Positions 51,660-60,957 of a stretch of DNA of 64,000 nucleotides are shown one piece after another. The DNA is from Streptantibioticus silvisoli (GTDB lineage: Bacteria > Actinomycetota > Actinomycetes > Streptomycetales > Streptomycetaceae). Position numbers and translations under genes: made by a program. The notes beneath the pieces are model-generated. The model saw only the letters and a program-made list of their open reading frames with translations. It searched no databases and was not told the origin of the DNA. The stretch is taken from the NCBI RefSeq assembly GCF_027947535.2, contig NZ_JAAGKO020000019.1:62001-126000 (forward strand), written 5' to 3'. Numbering within the stretch: the first letter of the stretch is position 1; every line of letters begins with the position of its first letter.

Positions 51660-51865
51660 CGCGGACTCCCCGTGGTGCGGTGCGGCACGGTGCCGTGGGC
51701 GGTCTTGCACCCTAGTGCCGCCCATCAGCAGCTGGTAGCGCTTCCAGCACAATGGGTGACGAATGCCGTAGTCCCCGCACCGCGCCCGGTTGACCCCGGT
51801 TGACGCGGCCCGCGCGGGACGGCGCACGCGGCCCGGCGCGGCGGCACCGCCCGCGCGGCCCGGCG

Positions 51866-51914
51866 CACGCAGTACGGCCCGGGGCGTTGTCGCTGCCCCG
51901 GGCCGTACTGCGTG
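51866..51914 (-). terminator. Hairpin terminator after class I fumarase
   Basis: CACGCAGTACGGCCCGGGGC pairs perfectly with its downstream complement across a nine-base loop, 40 bases past the fumarase stop. Confidence 0.85.
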
Positions 51915-51951
51915 GATGCGGTGATGTGACGTGACGTGCGGTGCCGCGCGG

Positions 51952-53607
51952 TCAGGACCGGGCGCGCACCGGGATCGAGGTGAAGGTGGGGGCGGGGGAG
52001 GGGTCGGTGAAGAAGTCGTTGCCCTTGTCGTCCACGACGATGAAGGCGGGGAAGTCCTCGACCTCGATCCTCCAGACCGCCTCCATGCCGAGTTCGGCGT
52101 ACTCCAGGACGTCGACCTTCTTGATGCAGTCCTGGGCGAGCCGGGCGGCCGGGCCGCCGATGGAGCCGAGGTAGAACCCGCCGTGCGCCGCGCACGCCGT
52201 GGTGACCTGGGTCGAGCGGTTGCCCTTGGCGAGCATGACCAGGGAGCCGCCGGCCGCCTGGAACTGCTCGACGTAGGCGTCCATCCGGCCCGCGGTGGTG
52301 GGGCCGAACGACCCGGACGCGTAGCCCTCGGGGGTCTTGGCCGGCCCGGCGTAGTAGACGGCGTGGTCGCGCAGGTACTGCGGCATCTCCTCGCCGGCGT
52401 CGAGACGTTCCTTGATCTTGGCGTGCGCGATGTCGCGGGCCACCACCAGCGGCCCCGACAGCGACAGCCGGGTCTTGACCGGGTACTTCGTCAGCTCCGC
52501 GCGGATCTCGCTCATCGGACGGTTGAGGTCGACGCGCACCACGTCGTCGTCGAGGTGCTCGTCGGTGGTCTCCGGCAGGAACCGCGCCGGGTCGGTCTCC
52601 AGCTGCTCCAGGAAGACGCCCTCGGCGGTGATCTTCGCCTTCGCCTGCCGGTCGGCCGAGCAGGAGACCGCGATGGCCACCGGGCAGGACGCACCGTGCC
52701 GCGGCAGCCGCACCACCCGCACGTCGTGGCAGAAGTACTTGCCGCCGAACTGCGCGCCGATGCCGATCCGCTGGGTCAGCTCGAAGACCTTCTGCTCCAG
52801 CTCGCGGTCCCGGAAGCCGTGGCCGGCCGGCGAACCCTGCGCCGGCAGCTCGTCGAGGTAGTGCGCGGAGGCGTACTTGGCGGTCTTCAGCGCGAACTCC
52901 GCCGACGTGCCGCCCACCACGATCGCCAGGTGGTACGGCGGGCAGGCCGCGGTGCCCAGCGAGCGGATCTTCTCCTCCAGGAACCGCATCATGGACGCCT
53001 CGTTGAGGACGGCCTTGGTCTCCTGGTAGAGGAACGACTTGTTCGCCGAACCGCCGCCCTTGGCCATGAACAGGAACTTGTAGGCGTCGCCGTCGGTCGC
53101 GTACAGCTCGATCTGGGCCGGCAGGTTGGAGCCGGTGTTGCGCTCGTCCCACATCGTCAGCGGCGCCATCTGCGAGTACCGCAGGTTGAGCTTGGTGTAC
53201 GCGTCGAAGATGCCGCGCGACAGGGCCTCCTCGTCACCGCCGGAGGTCAGCACGTGCTGGCCGCGCTTGCCCATCACGATCGCGGTGCCGGTGTCCTGGC
53301 ACATCGGCAGCACGCCCGCGGCGGCGATGTTGGCGTTCTTCAGCAGGTCCAGCGCCACGAACCGGTCGTTGGCGCTGGCCTGCGGGTCGTCCAGGATCCG
53401 CCGCAGCTGCGCGAGGTGCTCCGGGCGCAGGTAGTGCGAGATGTCGTGCATCGCCTCGGCCGCCAGCAGCCGCAGCGCCTCCGGCTCGACGGTGAGGAAG
53501 GTGCGCCCGCCCGCCTCGACGGTGGACACGCCCTCGGAGGTCACCAGGCGGTACGGCGTCTCGTCCGCACCGGTCGGCAGCAGATCCGTATGGACGAACT
53601 CGGGCAT
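51952..53607 (-). CDS. Class I (iron-sulfur) fumarate hydratase
   Basis: A 551-residue 4Fe-4S fumarase. Candidate cluster cysteines lie in [35 protein letters not shown] and a third in the C-terminal half of the alpha domain ([12 protein letters not shown]); the beta domain has [17 protein letters not shown] and [17 protein letters not shown]. Starts at ATG 53607. It interconverts fumarate and malate but is oxygen-sensitive, complementing the FumC encoded nearby. It is divergent from the DUF1707 gene. Confidence 0.95.
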   Translation of the reverse strand: MPEFVHTDLLPTGADETPYRLVTSEGVSTVEAGGRTFLTVEPEALRLLAAEAMHDISHYLRPEHLAQLRRILDDPQASANDRFVALDLLKNANIAAAGVLPMCQDTGTAIVMGKRGQHVLTSGGDEEALSRGIFDAYTKLNLRYSQMAPLTMWDERNTGSNLPAQIELYATDGDAYKFLFMAKGGGSANKSFLYQETKAVLNEASMMRFLEEKIRSLGTAACPPYHLAIVVGGTSAEFALKTAKYASAHYLDELPAQGSPAGHGFRDRELEQKVFELTQRIGIGAQFGGKYFCHDVRVVRLPRHGASCPVAIAVSCSADRQAKAKITAEGVFLEQLETDPARFLPETTDEHLDDDVVRVDLNRPMSEIRAELTKYPVKTRLSLSGPLVVARDIAHAKIKERLDAGEEMPQYLRDHAVYYAGPAKTPEGYASGSFGPTTAGRMDAYVEQFQAAGGSLVMLAKGNRSTQVTTACAAHGGFYLGSIGGPAARLAQDCIKKVDVLEYAELGMEAVWRIEVEDFPAFIVVDDKGNDFFTDPSPAPTFTSIPVRARS

Positions 53608-53720
53608 CGTGATCAGTTCCTCACTCGGCGGCGTCGACGAAGCCCGACCAGCGTATGCCGCCGCGCCGGGCCGTCGCGGCCGGGGGACGGTGTCCCTGGT
53701 CACGATCTATCGCGTTTGGC

Positions 53721-53726
53721 TATCGT
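53721..53726 (+). promoter_or_regulatory. -10 box TATCGT for DUF1707 gene
   Basis: TATCGT, six bases, then the GTG at 53733. Confidence 0.5.
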
Positions 53727-53732
53727 GGGGGC

Positions 53733-54416
53733 GTGGACGAGTCACCGCTCCAGAAGCGAGAGCAGCAGCCCCAGAACCCCCCGGCGCGCAAGCCTTACGC
53801 CGAGGCCGACATCCGCGCCTCCGACGCGGACCGCGACCGGGTCGCGGAGATCCTGGGGGAGGCGCTCGCCGAGGGCCGCCTCGACCCCGAGGAGCACTCC
53901 GAGCGGATCGACGCCGTCTACCGGGCGAAGACCGTCGGCGCGCTGGAGCCGCTGGTACGGGACCTGCCGGCCGTTCCCGGCGGCGCGGTGCCCCGGCCGG
54001 CGCCGCGGGACCGGTCCGGCGGCGAGTACGCCGGGTCCGACGGCGAGGCGGACAACCTGGTCGCCGTCTTCAGCGGCGCCAGCCGCAAGGGCCGCTGGCG
54101 CGTCGGGCGCCGCACCAACGCGTTCGCCTGCTTCGGCGGCGTCGAACTGGACCTGACCGAGGCGGTCTTCGAACACCGCGAGGTGCGGATCAACACCGTC
54201 TCGATCTTCGGCGGTACCGACATCAAGCTCCCGGAGAACGTGACGCTGCGCTGCACCGGCACCGGCATCTTCGGCGGGTTCGACGTCGACAGCCACGAGT
54301 CGGCCGACCCGGACGCGCCGGTCGTGGTCATCACCGGCCTCGCCCTGTTCGGCGGCACCAGCGCCAAGCGCCGGGTCGGCCGGCGGCTGAAGTCGTGGGG
54401 CCGGGGCCGGGGCTGA
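53733..54416 (+). CDS. DUF1707 protein with LiaF-like C-terminal domain
   Basis: A 227-residue soluble protein. DUF1707 is at about 25-75 (IRASDADRDRVAEILGEALAEGRLDPEEHSERIDAVYRAKTVGALEPLVRDLP). The C-terminal half (AVFSGASRKGRWRV, ACFGGVELDLTEAVF, INTVSIFGGTDIKLPENV, GIFGGFDV) repeats a beta-helical F-x-G-G pattern like the LiaF/cell-wall-response domain. A role in envelope stress is likely from the family but not shown. It has a leaderless GTG start. A 250-base gap with a possible TACTCT box (54521-54526) separates it from the WhiB gene. Confidence 0.87.
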   Translation: MDESPLQKREQQPQNPPARKPYAEADIRASDADRDRVAEILGEALAEGRLDPEEHSERIDAVYRAKTVGALEPLVRDLPAVPGGAVPRPAPRDRSGGEYAGSDGEADNLVAVFSGASRKGRWRVGRRTNAFACFGGVELDLTEAVFEHREVRINTVSIFGGTDIKLPENVTLRCTGTGIFGGFDVDSHESADPDAPVVVITGLALFGGTSAKRRVGRRLKSWGRGRG

Positions 54417-54668
54417 CGGTCGGCGCCACCCCGCCGCAGAGCCGGTCACCGTTGTCAACTCCTGGGGCGACAAAGCGGGTTGAGACACCAGAATTCCGGG
54501 ATCGAGGGGCGTGCGGACGCGTACTCTCCGCATGAACGGACGCACAACGGGTAAGCCTCCCGGCGACGTCTCTCGTACGGCTGGGCGGGGAACACGTGAT
54601 GAGGACAGCTGTGCGCAGCGGCGGGCCAGGGTGACACACAACGCCGAAGCCGTCGTCAGGAGTACCCC

Positions 54669-55022
54669 GTGCTGCAACCGATCGAGTCCGCGAAGGACGC
54701 GACCACGTCCTCGTATCGTCACCCCCGGGATCTGGCCGGCCCGTGGCACGCGGAGGCGGCCTGCCGCCGTGACGAAGCGGGCATGTTCTTCGCTCCGTCG
54801 AAGGAGCCGACCGCCGCGCGGCTGTCTCGCGAGGAGGCCGCCAAACAGGTCTGTGCGCGCTGTCCCGTCATGCTGGAGTGCCGCGAGCACGCGCTGCTCC
54901 AGCCCGAGCCCTATGGGGTGTGGGGCGGACTGACCGCCGCCGAACGCCGCGTGGTGCTCGCCCGGCGGCGGCGCCGGGACGTGGAACTCCAGCGTGCCAC
55001 CCGGATCGCCGCGGCGGGCTGA
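54669..55022 (+). CDS. WhiB-family iron-sulfur regulator
   Basis: A 117-residue Wbl protein. Four cluster cysteines are visible at Cys32 (AACRRDEAGMFF), Cys62 and Cys65 (VCARCPVMLEC), and Cys71. The GVWGG turn is near residue 83, followed by a basic tail (RRRRRD) for DNA contact. Wbl proteins bind sigma factor and respond to redox or nitric oxide. I recall that WblI of Streptomyces coelicolor lies near glpX, which fits here but was not checked. GTG 54669 follows a GTCAGGAG site. A long leader may precede it. Confidence 0.95.
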   Translation: MLQPIESAKDATTSSYRHPRDLAGPWHAEAACRRDEAGMFFAPSKEPTAARLSREEAAKQVCARCPVMLECREHALLQPEPYGVWGGLTAAERRVVLARRRRRDVELQRATRIAAAG

Positions 55023-55034
55023 CCACCCGACCGG

Positions 55035-55071
55035 AGCGGGGCCCCGCCGTCGTGGACGGCGGGGCCCCGCT
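55035..55071. terminator. Bidirectional terminator, WhiB gene / glpX
   Basis: AGCGGGGCCCCGCCGTC pairs perfectly with GACGGCGGGGCCCCGCT across GTG. Confidence 0.9.
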
Positions 55072-55095
55072 TCCGTGCCTGGCGCAGGGCGCCGG

Positions 55096-56127
55096 TCAGT
55101 TGGCGCGGTCGAAGTCGATCGCGCTGTAGGCGCGCAGCTTCGACAGCCGGTGGGTCGCCTCGACCTGCCGGATGGTGCCGGACTTCGAACGCATGACCAG
55201 CGACGAGGTGGTCGCGGTCTCCGCGCGGTACCGCACACCGCTGAGCAGGTCCCCGCCGGTGATGCCGGTGGCCACGAAGAAGACGTTCTCCCCGCTGACC
55301 AGGTCGCCGGTGTGCAGCACCCGGTCCAGGTCGTGCCCGGCCTCCAGCGCCCGGCGGCGTTCCGCGTCGTCCTTGGGCCACAGCCGGCCCTGGAACGTGC
55401 CGCCCAGGCACTTGATCGCGCAGGCCGCGATGATGCCCTCCGGGGTGCCGCCGATGCCCAGCAGCAGGTCGACGCCGGTGCCGTCGCGGGCCGCCATGAT
55501 CGCGCCGGCCACGTCGCCGTCCGCGATGAACTTGATCCGGGCGCCGGTCTCGCGGATCTGCTGGACCAGCCCGTCGTGCCGCGGCCGGTCCAGCACCATG
55601 ACGGTGACGTCCTCCGGGGCGCCGCCCTTCGCCCGGGCGACCCGGCGGATGTTCACCGCCACCGGCGCGGTGATGTCCACGTAGTCGGCCGCCTCCGGGC
55701 CGGTGACCAGCTTGTCCATGTAGAACACCGCCGACGGGTCGTACATCGCGCCGCGTTCGGCCACCGCCAGGACGGAGACCGCGTTCGGCATCCCCTTGGC
55801 GGTCAGCGTGGTGCCGTCCACCGGGTCCACGGCGACGTCGCACTCCGCGCCGGTCCCGTCGCCGACCCGCTCCCCGTTGAAGAGCATCGGCGCCTCGTCC
55901 TTCTCGCCTTCGCCGATGACGACGACGCCGTTCATCGAGACGGTGTGCACGAGCGTGCGCATGGCCTTGACGGCCGCGCCGTCCGCGCCGTTCTTGTCGC
56001 CGCGCCCGACCCAGCGGCCGGCGGCCATCGCCGCGGCCTCGGTGACGCGGACCAGTTCCAGGGCCAGGTTGCGATCGGGGTCCTCCGGACCCACTTCGAG
56101 CTGGGACGGCATGTTGTGTTCGGTCAT
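55096..56127 (-). CDS. glpX: Class II fructose-1,6-bisphosphatase
   Basis: A 343-residue phosphatase that releases phosphate from fructose 1,6-bisphosphate in gluconeogenesis. Lithium-sensitive phosphatase motifs are present: [25 protein letters not shown], and [11 protein letters not shown] with the metal-binding aspartates. Later GIGGTPEGI and [14 protein letters not shown] match class II enzymes. The ATG at 56127 is chosen over an upstream ATG at 56190 because [35 protein letters not shown] is the usual actinobacterial start. Confidence 0.97.
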   Translation of the reverse strand: MTEHNMPSQLEVGPEDPDRNLALELVRVTEAAAMAAGRWVGRGDKNGADGAAVKAMRTLVHTVSMNGVVVIGEGEKDEAPMLFNGERVGDGTGAECDVAVDPVDGTTLTAKGMPNAVSVLAVAERGAMYDPSAVFYMDKLVTGPEAADYVDITAPVAVNIRRVARAKGGAPEDVTVMVLDRPRHDGLVQQIRETGARIKFIADGDVAGAIMAARDGTGVDLLLGIGGTPEGIIAACAIKCLGGTFQGRLWPKDDAERRRALEAGHDLDRVLHTGDLVSGENVFFVATGITGGDLLSGVRYRAETATTSSLVMRSKSGTIRQVEATHRLSKLRAYSAIDFDRAN

Positions 56128-56286
56128 CGGAGCGCACCTTTCTGTACGGCGACGGCCGGAAATGAGGGTGCTGCGACTGTATCGGCCCACCGTTCAGGTT
56201 GAGCAGGGCCCACCTCACATGAGCGGCCCGCGCTGTGACGTTTACCCCGGGGGCGACCCCTGACGCGGACCGCCGCGGGGATGGGG

Positions 56287-56292
56287 GACCAT
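56287..56292 (+). promoter_or_regulatory. -10 box GACCAT for DUF4245 gene
   Basis: GACCAT, six bases (GGGGAG), then GTG 56299. The same bases could serve as a ribosome site for an upstream start, so this is less certain than other cases. Confidence 0.35.
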
Positions 56293-56298
56293 GGGGAG

Positions 56299-56826
56299 GT
56301 GGCAGAGCAGCGTGGCAAGCAGACCGTCCGGGACATGGTGCTGTCGATCGCGGTGATCGGCGTCGTCGTGGCCGGCGTCTACGTCTTCATCCCCCGGTCC
56401 GGGCACGACCCGGTGCACCCGGTGAGTTACCGCGTCGAACTGGACCTGGCCCGCCGCGCGGCGCCCTACCCGGTCGCCGGTCCCTCGGGCCTGTCGCGCC
56501 AGTGGCGGGCGACCTCGGTGTCCTACGACGGCGCCGACCCCAGGGCGGACCACTGGCACCTGGGGTTCATCGACCCGCAGAACCAGTACGCCGCCGTCGA
56601 GCAGACCAACGCCGGCGCCGCGTCGTTCATCGCCTCGGTCACCCAGCAGTCGCACCGCGACGGCACGCAGACCGTCTCCGGCACCACCTGGCAGCGCTAC
56701 GGCGGCGGCCGCTACCGCGCGCTGGCCCGCACCACGACCGGCGCCCACGGCGGCACCACCGTGGTCCTCGGCACCGCGCCGTACAGCCAGCTCGCCCAAC
56801 TCGCGGGCGCGTTGCGCACGTCGTGA
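56299..56826 (+). CDS. DUF4245 family membrane-anchored protein
   Basis: A 175-residue protein with one N-terminal membrane anchor (MVLSIAVIGVVVAGVYVFIP) and an extracytoplasmic DUF4245 domain (WRATSVSYDGADPRADHWHLGFIDPQNQYAAVEQTNA, then TWQRYGGGRYRALARTT). The function of the family is unknown; it is conserved next to glpX and xseAB in actinobacteria as far as I recall. An in-frame ATG at 56281 would add six residues. Confidence 0.85.
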   Translation: MAEQRGKQTVRDMVLSIAVIGVVVAGVYVFIPRSGHDPVHPVSYRVELDLARRAAPYPVAGPSGLSRQWRATSVSYDGADPRADHWHLGFIDPQNQYAAVEQTNAGAASFIASVTQQSHRDGTQTVSGTTWQRYGGGRYRALARTTTGAHGGTTVVLGTAPYSQLAQLAGALRTS

Positions 56827-56867
56827 CGCGCGGGGTCACCTGCTGTGCGGGGTGACTCCGTCGGGGT

Positions 56868-56932
56868 CGGTGCGGTCGCCTGCCGGGCGGGGTGTTCGCG
56901 TTCGCGCCGGTGCGGTCGCCTGCCGGGCGGGG
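56868..56932. repeat. Two 25-base direct repeats, 40 bases apart
   Basis: CGGTGCGGTCGCCTGCCGGG plus CGGGG occurs at 56868-56892 and 56908-56932, in the gap between DUF4245 and xseB. A shortened third copy begins near 56948. Confidence 0.85.
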
Positions 56933-56973
56933 GTGACCCCGTCCCACCGGTGCGGTCGGTCCCCGTGCGGCGG

Positions 56974-57231
56974 TCACTCCCCGCGCGGCGCGTTCGCGTC
57001 CCCGTCCCCGTCGGTGCCGTCGGCCTGCCGGTCGCCGGACAGCGCCGCGTCCAGCCGGGCGCGGGCGCCGTCCAGCCAGCGGCGGCACACCCGGGCCAGC
57101 TCCTCGCCGCGCTCCCACAGCGCCAGCGACTCCTCCAGCGTCGAGCCGCCCGCCTCCAGCCGCCGGACGACGTCGACCAGCTCGTCGCGCGCTTCCTCGT
57201 ACCCCAGGGTGTCCCCAGCCGTCTCAGCCAT
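56974..57231 (-). CDS. xseB: Exodeoxyribonuclease VII small subunit
   Basis: An 85-residue all-helical protein with the XseB core GYEEARDELVDVVRRLEAGGSTLEESLALWERGEELARVCRRWLDGARARLDAAL. It binds XseA to form exonuclease VII, which degrades single-stranded DNA. The acidic tail after residue 65 is non-conserved. TAGGCT stands six bases before ATG 57231, so it has its own leaderless promoter despite being next to xseA. Confidence 0.96.
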   Translation of the reverse strand: MAETAGDTLGYEEARDELVDVVRRLEAGGSTLEESLALWERGEELARVCRRWLDGARARLDAALSGDRQADGTDGDGDANAPRGE

Positions 57232-57237
57232 GCGGCA

Positions 57238-57243
57238 AGCCTA
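57238..57243 (-). promoter_or_regulatory. -10 box TAGGCT for xseB
   Basis: TAGGCT on the minus strand, six bases before ATG 57231. Confidence 0.5.
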
Positions 57244-57284
57244 GGCGCCCGCACGGACAGTCCCCGCTCAGGGCGCCTGCGGGG

Positions 57285-58520
57285 TCAGGCCCCGGCGGCG
57301 TTCTCCGGTGGCGCGTCGTCGCGGCGGACGGTGAAGGCGCCGTCGGCGACCCGGGCGCGCAGCACCTCGCCGTCCGCCACGTCGCCGGCCGCGCGCACCG
57401 CCGAACCGTCGGCGCGCTGGAGCACCGCGTAGCCGCGGGTCAGCGTGGCGGCCGGGGACAGGGCGACGACCCGGGCGCGGGTGTGCGACAGCTCGGCGTC
57501 GGCGCGGTCCAGCAGGTGGCGCAGGTGCCGCCGGGCCCGCTCGGTCAGCGCGTCGGCCTCGGCCCTGCGGTCGTCGACCATGCGGTGCGGCCGGGCCATC
57601 GACGGCCGGCTGACCGCGGCGGCCAGTCCGCGTTCCTCCCGGTCCAGCAGGGCGCGCACCGCCCGCAGCGCCCGCTCGCGCGACTGCCGCACCCGGTCCA
57701 TCTCCTCGCCGACGTCCGGCACGATCTTCTTCGCCGCGTCGGTCGGCGTGGAGGCCCGCAGGTCGGCGACCAGGTCCAGCAGCGGCGAGTCCGGCTCGTG
57801 CCCGATGGCCGACACCACCGGCGTACGGCACGCCGCGACCGCCCGCACCAGCTCCTCGTCGGAGAACGGCAGCAGGTCCTCCACGCTGCCGCCGCCGCGG
57901 GCCACCACGATGACGTCGACGTCGTCGCGGGCGTCCAGCTCGCGGACCGCCTCGATCACCCGCGGGACCGCCAGCGCGCCCTGCACCGGCACGTTGCGCA
58001 CCTCGAACCGCACCGCCGGCCAGCGCAGCCGCGCGTTCTCCAGCACGTCGTGCTCGGCGGCCGACGCCCGCCCGCACACCAGCCCGATCAGCTGCGGCAG
58101 GAACGGCAGCGGCTTCTTGCGGTCCGCCGCGAACAGCCCCTCCGCCGCCAGCGTCCGCTTCAACCGCTCCAGCCGGGCCAGCAGTTCGCCGACGCCGACC
58201 GGTCGTATCTCCACCGCGCGCAACGACAACTGCCCGCGCGGCGCGTACCACTCGGGCTTGGCGTGCACCACCACCCGGGCGCCCTCGGTCACCGTGTCCG
58301 CGACCTCCTCGAAGACGCCGCGGAAGCACGTCACGGCGATCGAGATGTCGTACGACGGGTCGCGCAGCGTCAGGAAGACCACGCCCGCGCCCGGCCGCCG
58401 CGACAACTGGGTGATCTGCCCCTCGACCCAGACCGCGCCCAGCCGGTCGACCCACCCCCCGATCAGCCGCGAGACCTCGCCGACCGGGATCGGCGCTTGC
58501 GCCGACGTGCTGAGTGCCAT
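57285..58520 (-). CDS. xseA: Exodeoxyribonuclease VII large subunit
   Basis: A 411-residue subunit with an N-terminal OB-fold (about 15-110; [27 protein letters not shown]) and the catalytic region holding [70 protein letters not shown] and [20 protein letters not shown], followed by a coiled-coil stretch and the C-terminal [10 protein letters not shown]. It cuts single-stranded DNA with XseB. TAACCT lies six bases before ATG 58520. Confidence 0.97.
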   Translation of the reverse strand: MALSTSAQAPIPVGEVSRLIGGWVDRLGAVWVEGQITQLSRRPGAGVVFLTLRDPSYDISIAVTCFRGVFEEVADTVTEGARVVVHAKPEWYAPRGQLSLRAVEIRPVGVGELLARLERLKRTLAAEGLFAADRKKPLPFLPQLIGLVCGRASAAEHDVLENARLRWPAVRFEVRNVPVQGALAVPRVIEAVRELDARDDVDVIVVARGGGSVEDLLPFSDEELVRAVAACRTPVVSAIGHEPDSPLLDLVADLRASTPTDAAKKIVPDVGEEMDRVRQSRERALRAVRALLDREERGLAAAVSRPSMARPHRMVDDRRAEADALTERARRHLRHLLDRADAELSHTRARVVALSPAATLTRGYAVLQRADGSAVRAAGDVADGEVLRARVADGAFTVRRDDAPPENAAGA

Positions 58521-58526
58521 ACCGGG

Positions 58527-58532
58527 AGGTTA
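58527..58532 (-). promoter_or_regulatory. -10 box TAACCT for xseA
   Basis: TAACCT on the minus strand, six bases before ATG 58520. Confidence 0.5.
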
Positions 58533-58722
58533 GCCGCCGCCACCGACAGCGCGGCGCCCCGCCGGCATCGCCTCCCGCCCCGCCGGCCGGGCCGCCCGCC
58601 CCGCCCGGCCCGGTCCCGCCGACCGGCCCGCTCGGCCCGGTCGGGCCGCCCGCTCGGCCCAACGGGGCGTGAAGGAGGGCGAAAGGGCGTGTCAGGCGCC
58701 GCCATCCGCCCCCCTCGTTGCC

Positions 58723-58728
58723 TACGTT
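58723..58728 (+). promoter_or_regulatory. -10 box TACGTT, leaderless start
   Basis: TACGTT, six bases, then GTG 58735. Confidence 0.45.
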
Positions 58729-58734
58729 GGTCCG

Positions 58735-59292
58735 GTGGAGCAACCCCGCACGCGCATTCCGCGCCCGTCCCCCGAAGAAGCGGGCGGGGGCGGTCCCCGG
58801 CTGTCGCGTTCCGCCTCCGACCGCCCGGCCGCCGGCCGTCCGCCCGGCAGGCCCGCCCGTCCGCCGTCCCGGCCCGGCGGCGTCCGTCCGCCGGGCCGCC
58901 CGGCCGCCCGGCTCACCGGCTTCGGCACCGGCGTCGTCCTGTGCGTCCTGACGCTGCTGGGCGGCGCCGCCAACCGGGTCTTCAGCGACGACCTCGGCGC
59001 CTTCTACGGCGTCGTCTTCGTACTGGCCAGCGTGGCCGCCGCCTGCTGGGTACGCCGCGCCGACCTGGCCGCCGCCCCGGTCGGCGCCCCGATCGCCTTC
59101 GCCCTGGGCGTGGCGGTCACCGGCGCGGACGGCGGAGGCGGCTTCCTGGGCTTCGTGGCCGCCACCGTCACCGGCCTGGCCACCCAGACGGGCTGGCTGT
59201 ACACCGGCACCGTGCTGTCCGCCGCGATCGCCACCGCCCGCTGGTTCGGCGCCCGCCGAGCGGAGGCGAAGGGGAGACCGGCGTCGGGGTGA
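58735..59292 (+). CDS. DUF6542-like membrane protein
   Basis: A 185-residue protein. A Pro/Arg/Gly-rich cytoplasmic head of about 60 residues is followed by four hydrophobic segments (FGTGVVLCVLTLLGGAAN, FYGVVFVLASVAAACWV, APIAFALGVAVTGADGGGGFLGFVAATVTGL, YTGTVLSAAIATARW). The match to DUF6542 is from memory of the conserved FxDD..G.fyG.vFvlas pattern. No enzyme motif is present. The GTG at 58735 is chosen by its -10 box; an in-frame start at 58669 is less likely. Confidence 0.7.
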   Translation: MEQPRTRIPRPSPEEAGGGGPRLSRSASDRPAAGRPPGRPARPPSRPGGVRPPGRPAARLTGFGTGVVLCVLTLLGGAANRVFSDDLGAFYGVVFVLASVAAACWVRRADLAAAPVGAPIAFALGVAVTGADGGGGFLGFVAATVTGLATQTGWLYTGTVLSAAIATARWFGARRAEAKGRPASG

Positions 59293-59717
59293 GGGTTGCC
59301 GACGTCGGCGGTGAGGGGGTTTCCGGCGGGGTGGGTGGCGCTGGGTGGTGGGCGGTGCGGCCGGTTTGCCGGTGCGGTGGGCGGTGCGGCCGGTTTGCCG
59401 GTGCGGTGGGCGGTGCGGCCGGTCACCGGTGCGGCTGGTCACCGGTGCGGTGGGTGGCGTTGGGCGGTGCGGCCGGTCACCGGTGCGGTGGGTGGGGCGG
59501 CGGCGGGGCCGGGGTGACGGTGCCCGGTGCGACCGGTTGCCGATGTCAACGGTGACCCGCGTATGCGGCCCGGGGTGAGCGGTACCGGCCCTGCGGGAGC
59601 GGAACGCTGCGTCCCCGGAGCCCTCGCGGCGGCGGGTCCCCGCGTGAGCGGTGCCTCCGCCCGGTCCGTACACCCGGAGCCCGCGTCCCCGGATTTCCCG
59701 CGGCGGCGGACCCCCGC

Positions 59718-59760
59718 GTGAGCGGTGACGGCGTTCTCAAGGAGCGCCGTCACCGCTCAC
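59718..59760. terminator. Perfect 16-base inverted repeat
   Basis: GTGAGCGGTGACGGCG and CGCCGTCACCGCTCAC flank an 11-base loop. It could terminate transcription from either side of the repeat-rich gap. Confidence 0.6.
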
Positions 59761-59844
59761 CACCGGCGTGTCGGAGCCGGGAGCCCGGCCGAGCCGGAGC
59801 CGGAGGTCCCCGGAGCCGGGCCCGGCCGGCGGCCGGAGAAGCGG

Positions 59845-59985
59845 ACAGAACCGGACGGAACCGGAACCGGAACCGGAACCGGAACCGGACGGGACCGGAC
59901 AGAACCGGGACCGGACAGAACCGGAACTGGCGGACCGGAACCGGACGAAACCGGAACCGGGGCGGAACCGGAACCGGCGGAGCCG
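59845..59985. repeat. CCGGAA/GGAACC hexanucleotide tract
   Basis: A microsatellite-like run of CCGGAA and CCGGAC units, with an uninterrupted (GGAACC)n core near 59857-59888. One frame reads as Glu-Pro repeats and another as Gly-Thr repeats. Confidence 0.8.
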
Positions 59986-60036
59986 ATAGGCGTCAGTGGG
60001 GGTCAGCGACGGACATCCCCCGCAACCCCCGGAGGG

Positions 60037-60771
<735 letters not shown>

Positions 60772-60777
60772 CCGTCC

Positions 60778-60783
60778 ACGCTA
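60778..60783 (-). promoter_or_regulatory. -10 box TAGCGT for ppgK
   Basis: TAGCGT on the minus strand, six bases before ATG 60771. Confidence 0.5.
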
Positions 60784-60879
60784 CGGCGGAACGCGTGCGG
60801 ACACCCCTCGTACGCGCCTTTCACCCGCAGGGAAACGGCCGCGTACGGAGGGGGTTGGGACGGACGGCGTCAGAAGGGG

Positions 60880-60957
60880 CGTGCGGCCTCGGGAGGTGCG
60901 TACGGCCTCAGGAGGTGCGTACTGGGTGGGGAGGGACGTACGGCCTCAGGAGGTGCG
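60880..60957. repeat. Three 21-base repeats reaching into ispH
   Basis: CGTACGGCCTCAGGAGGTGCG occurs at 60899-60919 and 60937-60957, with a variant at 60880-60900. The third copy contains the ispH stop codon (TGA at 60946-60948). Confidence 0.85.

Larger units (their letters stand above)
59293..60036. repeat. 744-base gap dominated by repeats
   Basis: From left to right: tandem 28-29-base units of GTGGGCGGTGCGGCCGG plus TTTGCCGGTGCG (59348-59376, 59377-59405, then decayed copies to about 59500); two copies of CGTCCCCGGA...GGCGGCGG..CCCCGCGTGAGCGGTG (from about 59610 and 59683); a 16+16 hairpin; and a GGAACC-type hexanucleotide tract. I see no gene. Confidence 0.75.

Noticed and set aside
53441-54535. 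An alternative frame over the DUF1707 gene
   Set aside because: The DUF1707 and F-x-G-G domains are clear in the other frame.
54511-54933. A frame starting with ATG 54531 beside a TACTCT box
   Set aside because: It overlaps most of the WhiB gene out of frame; TACTCT is more likely the WhiB promoter.
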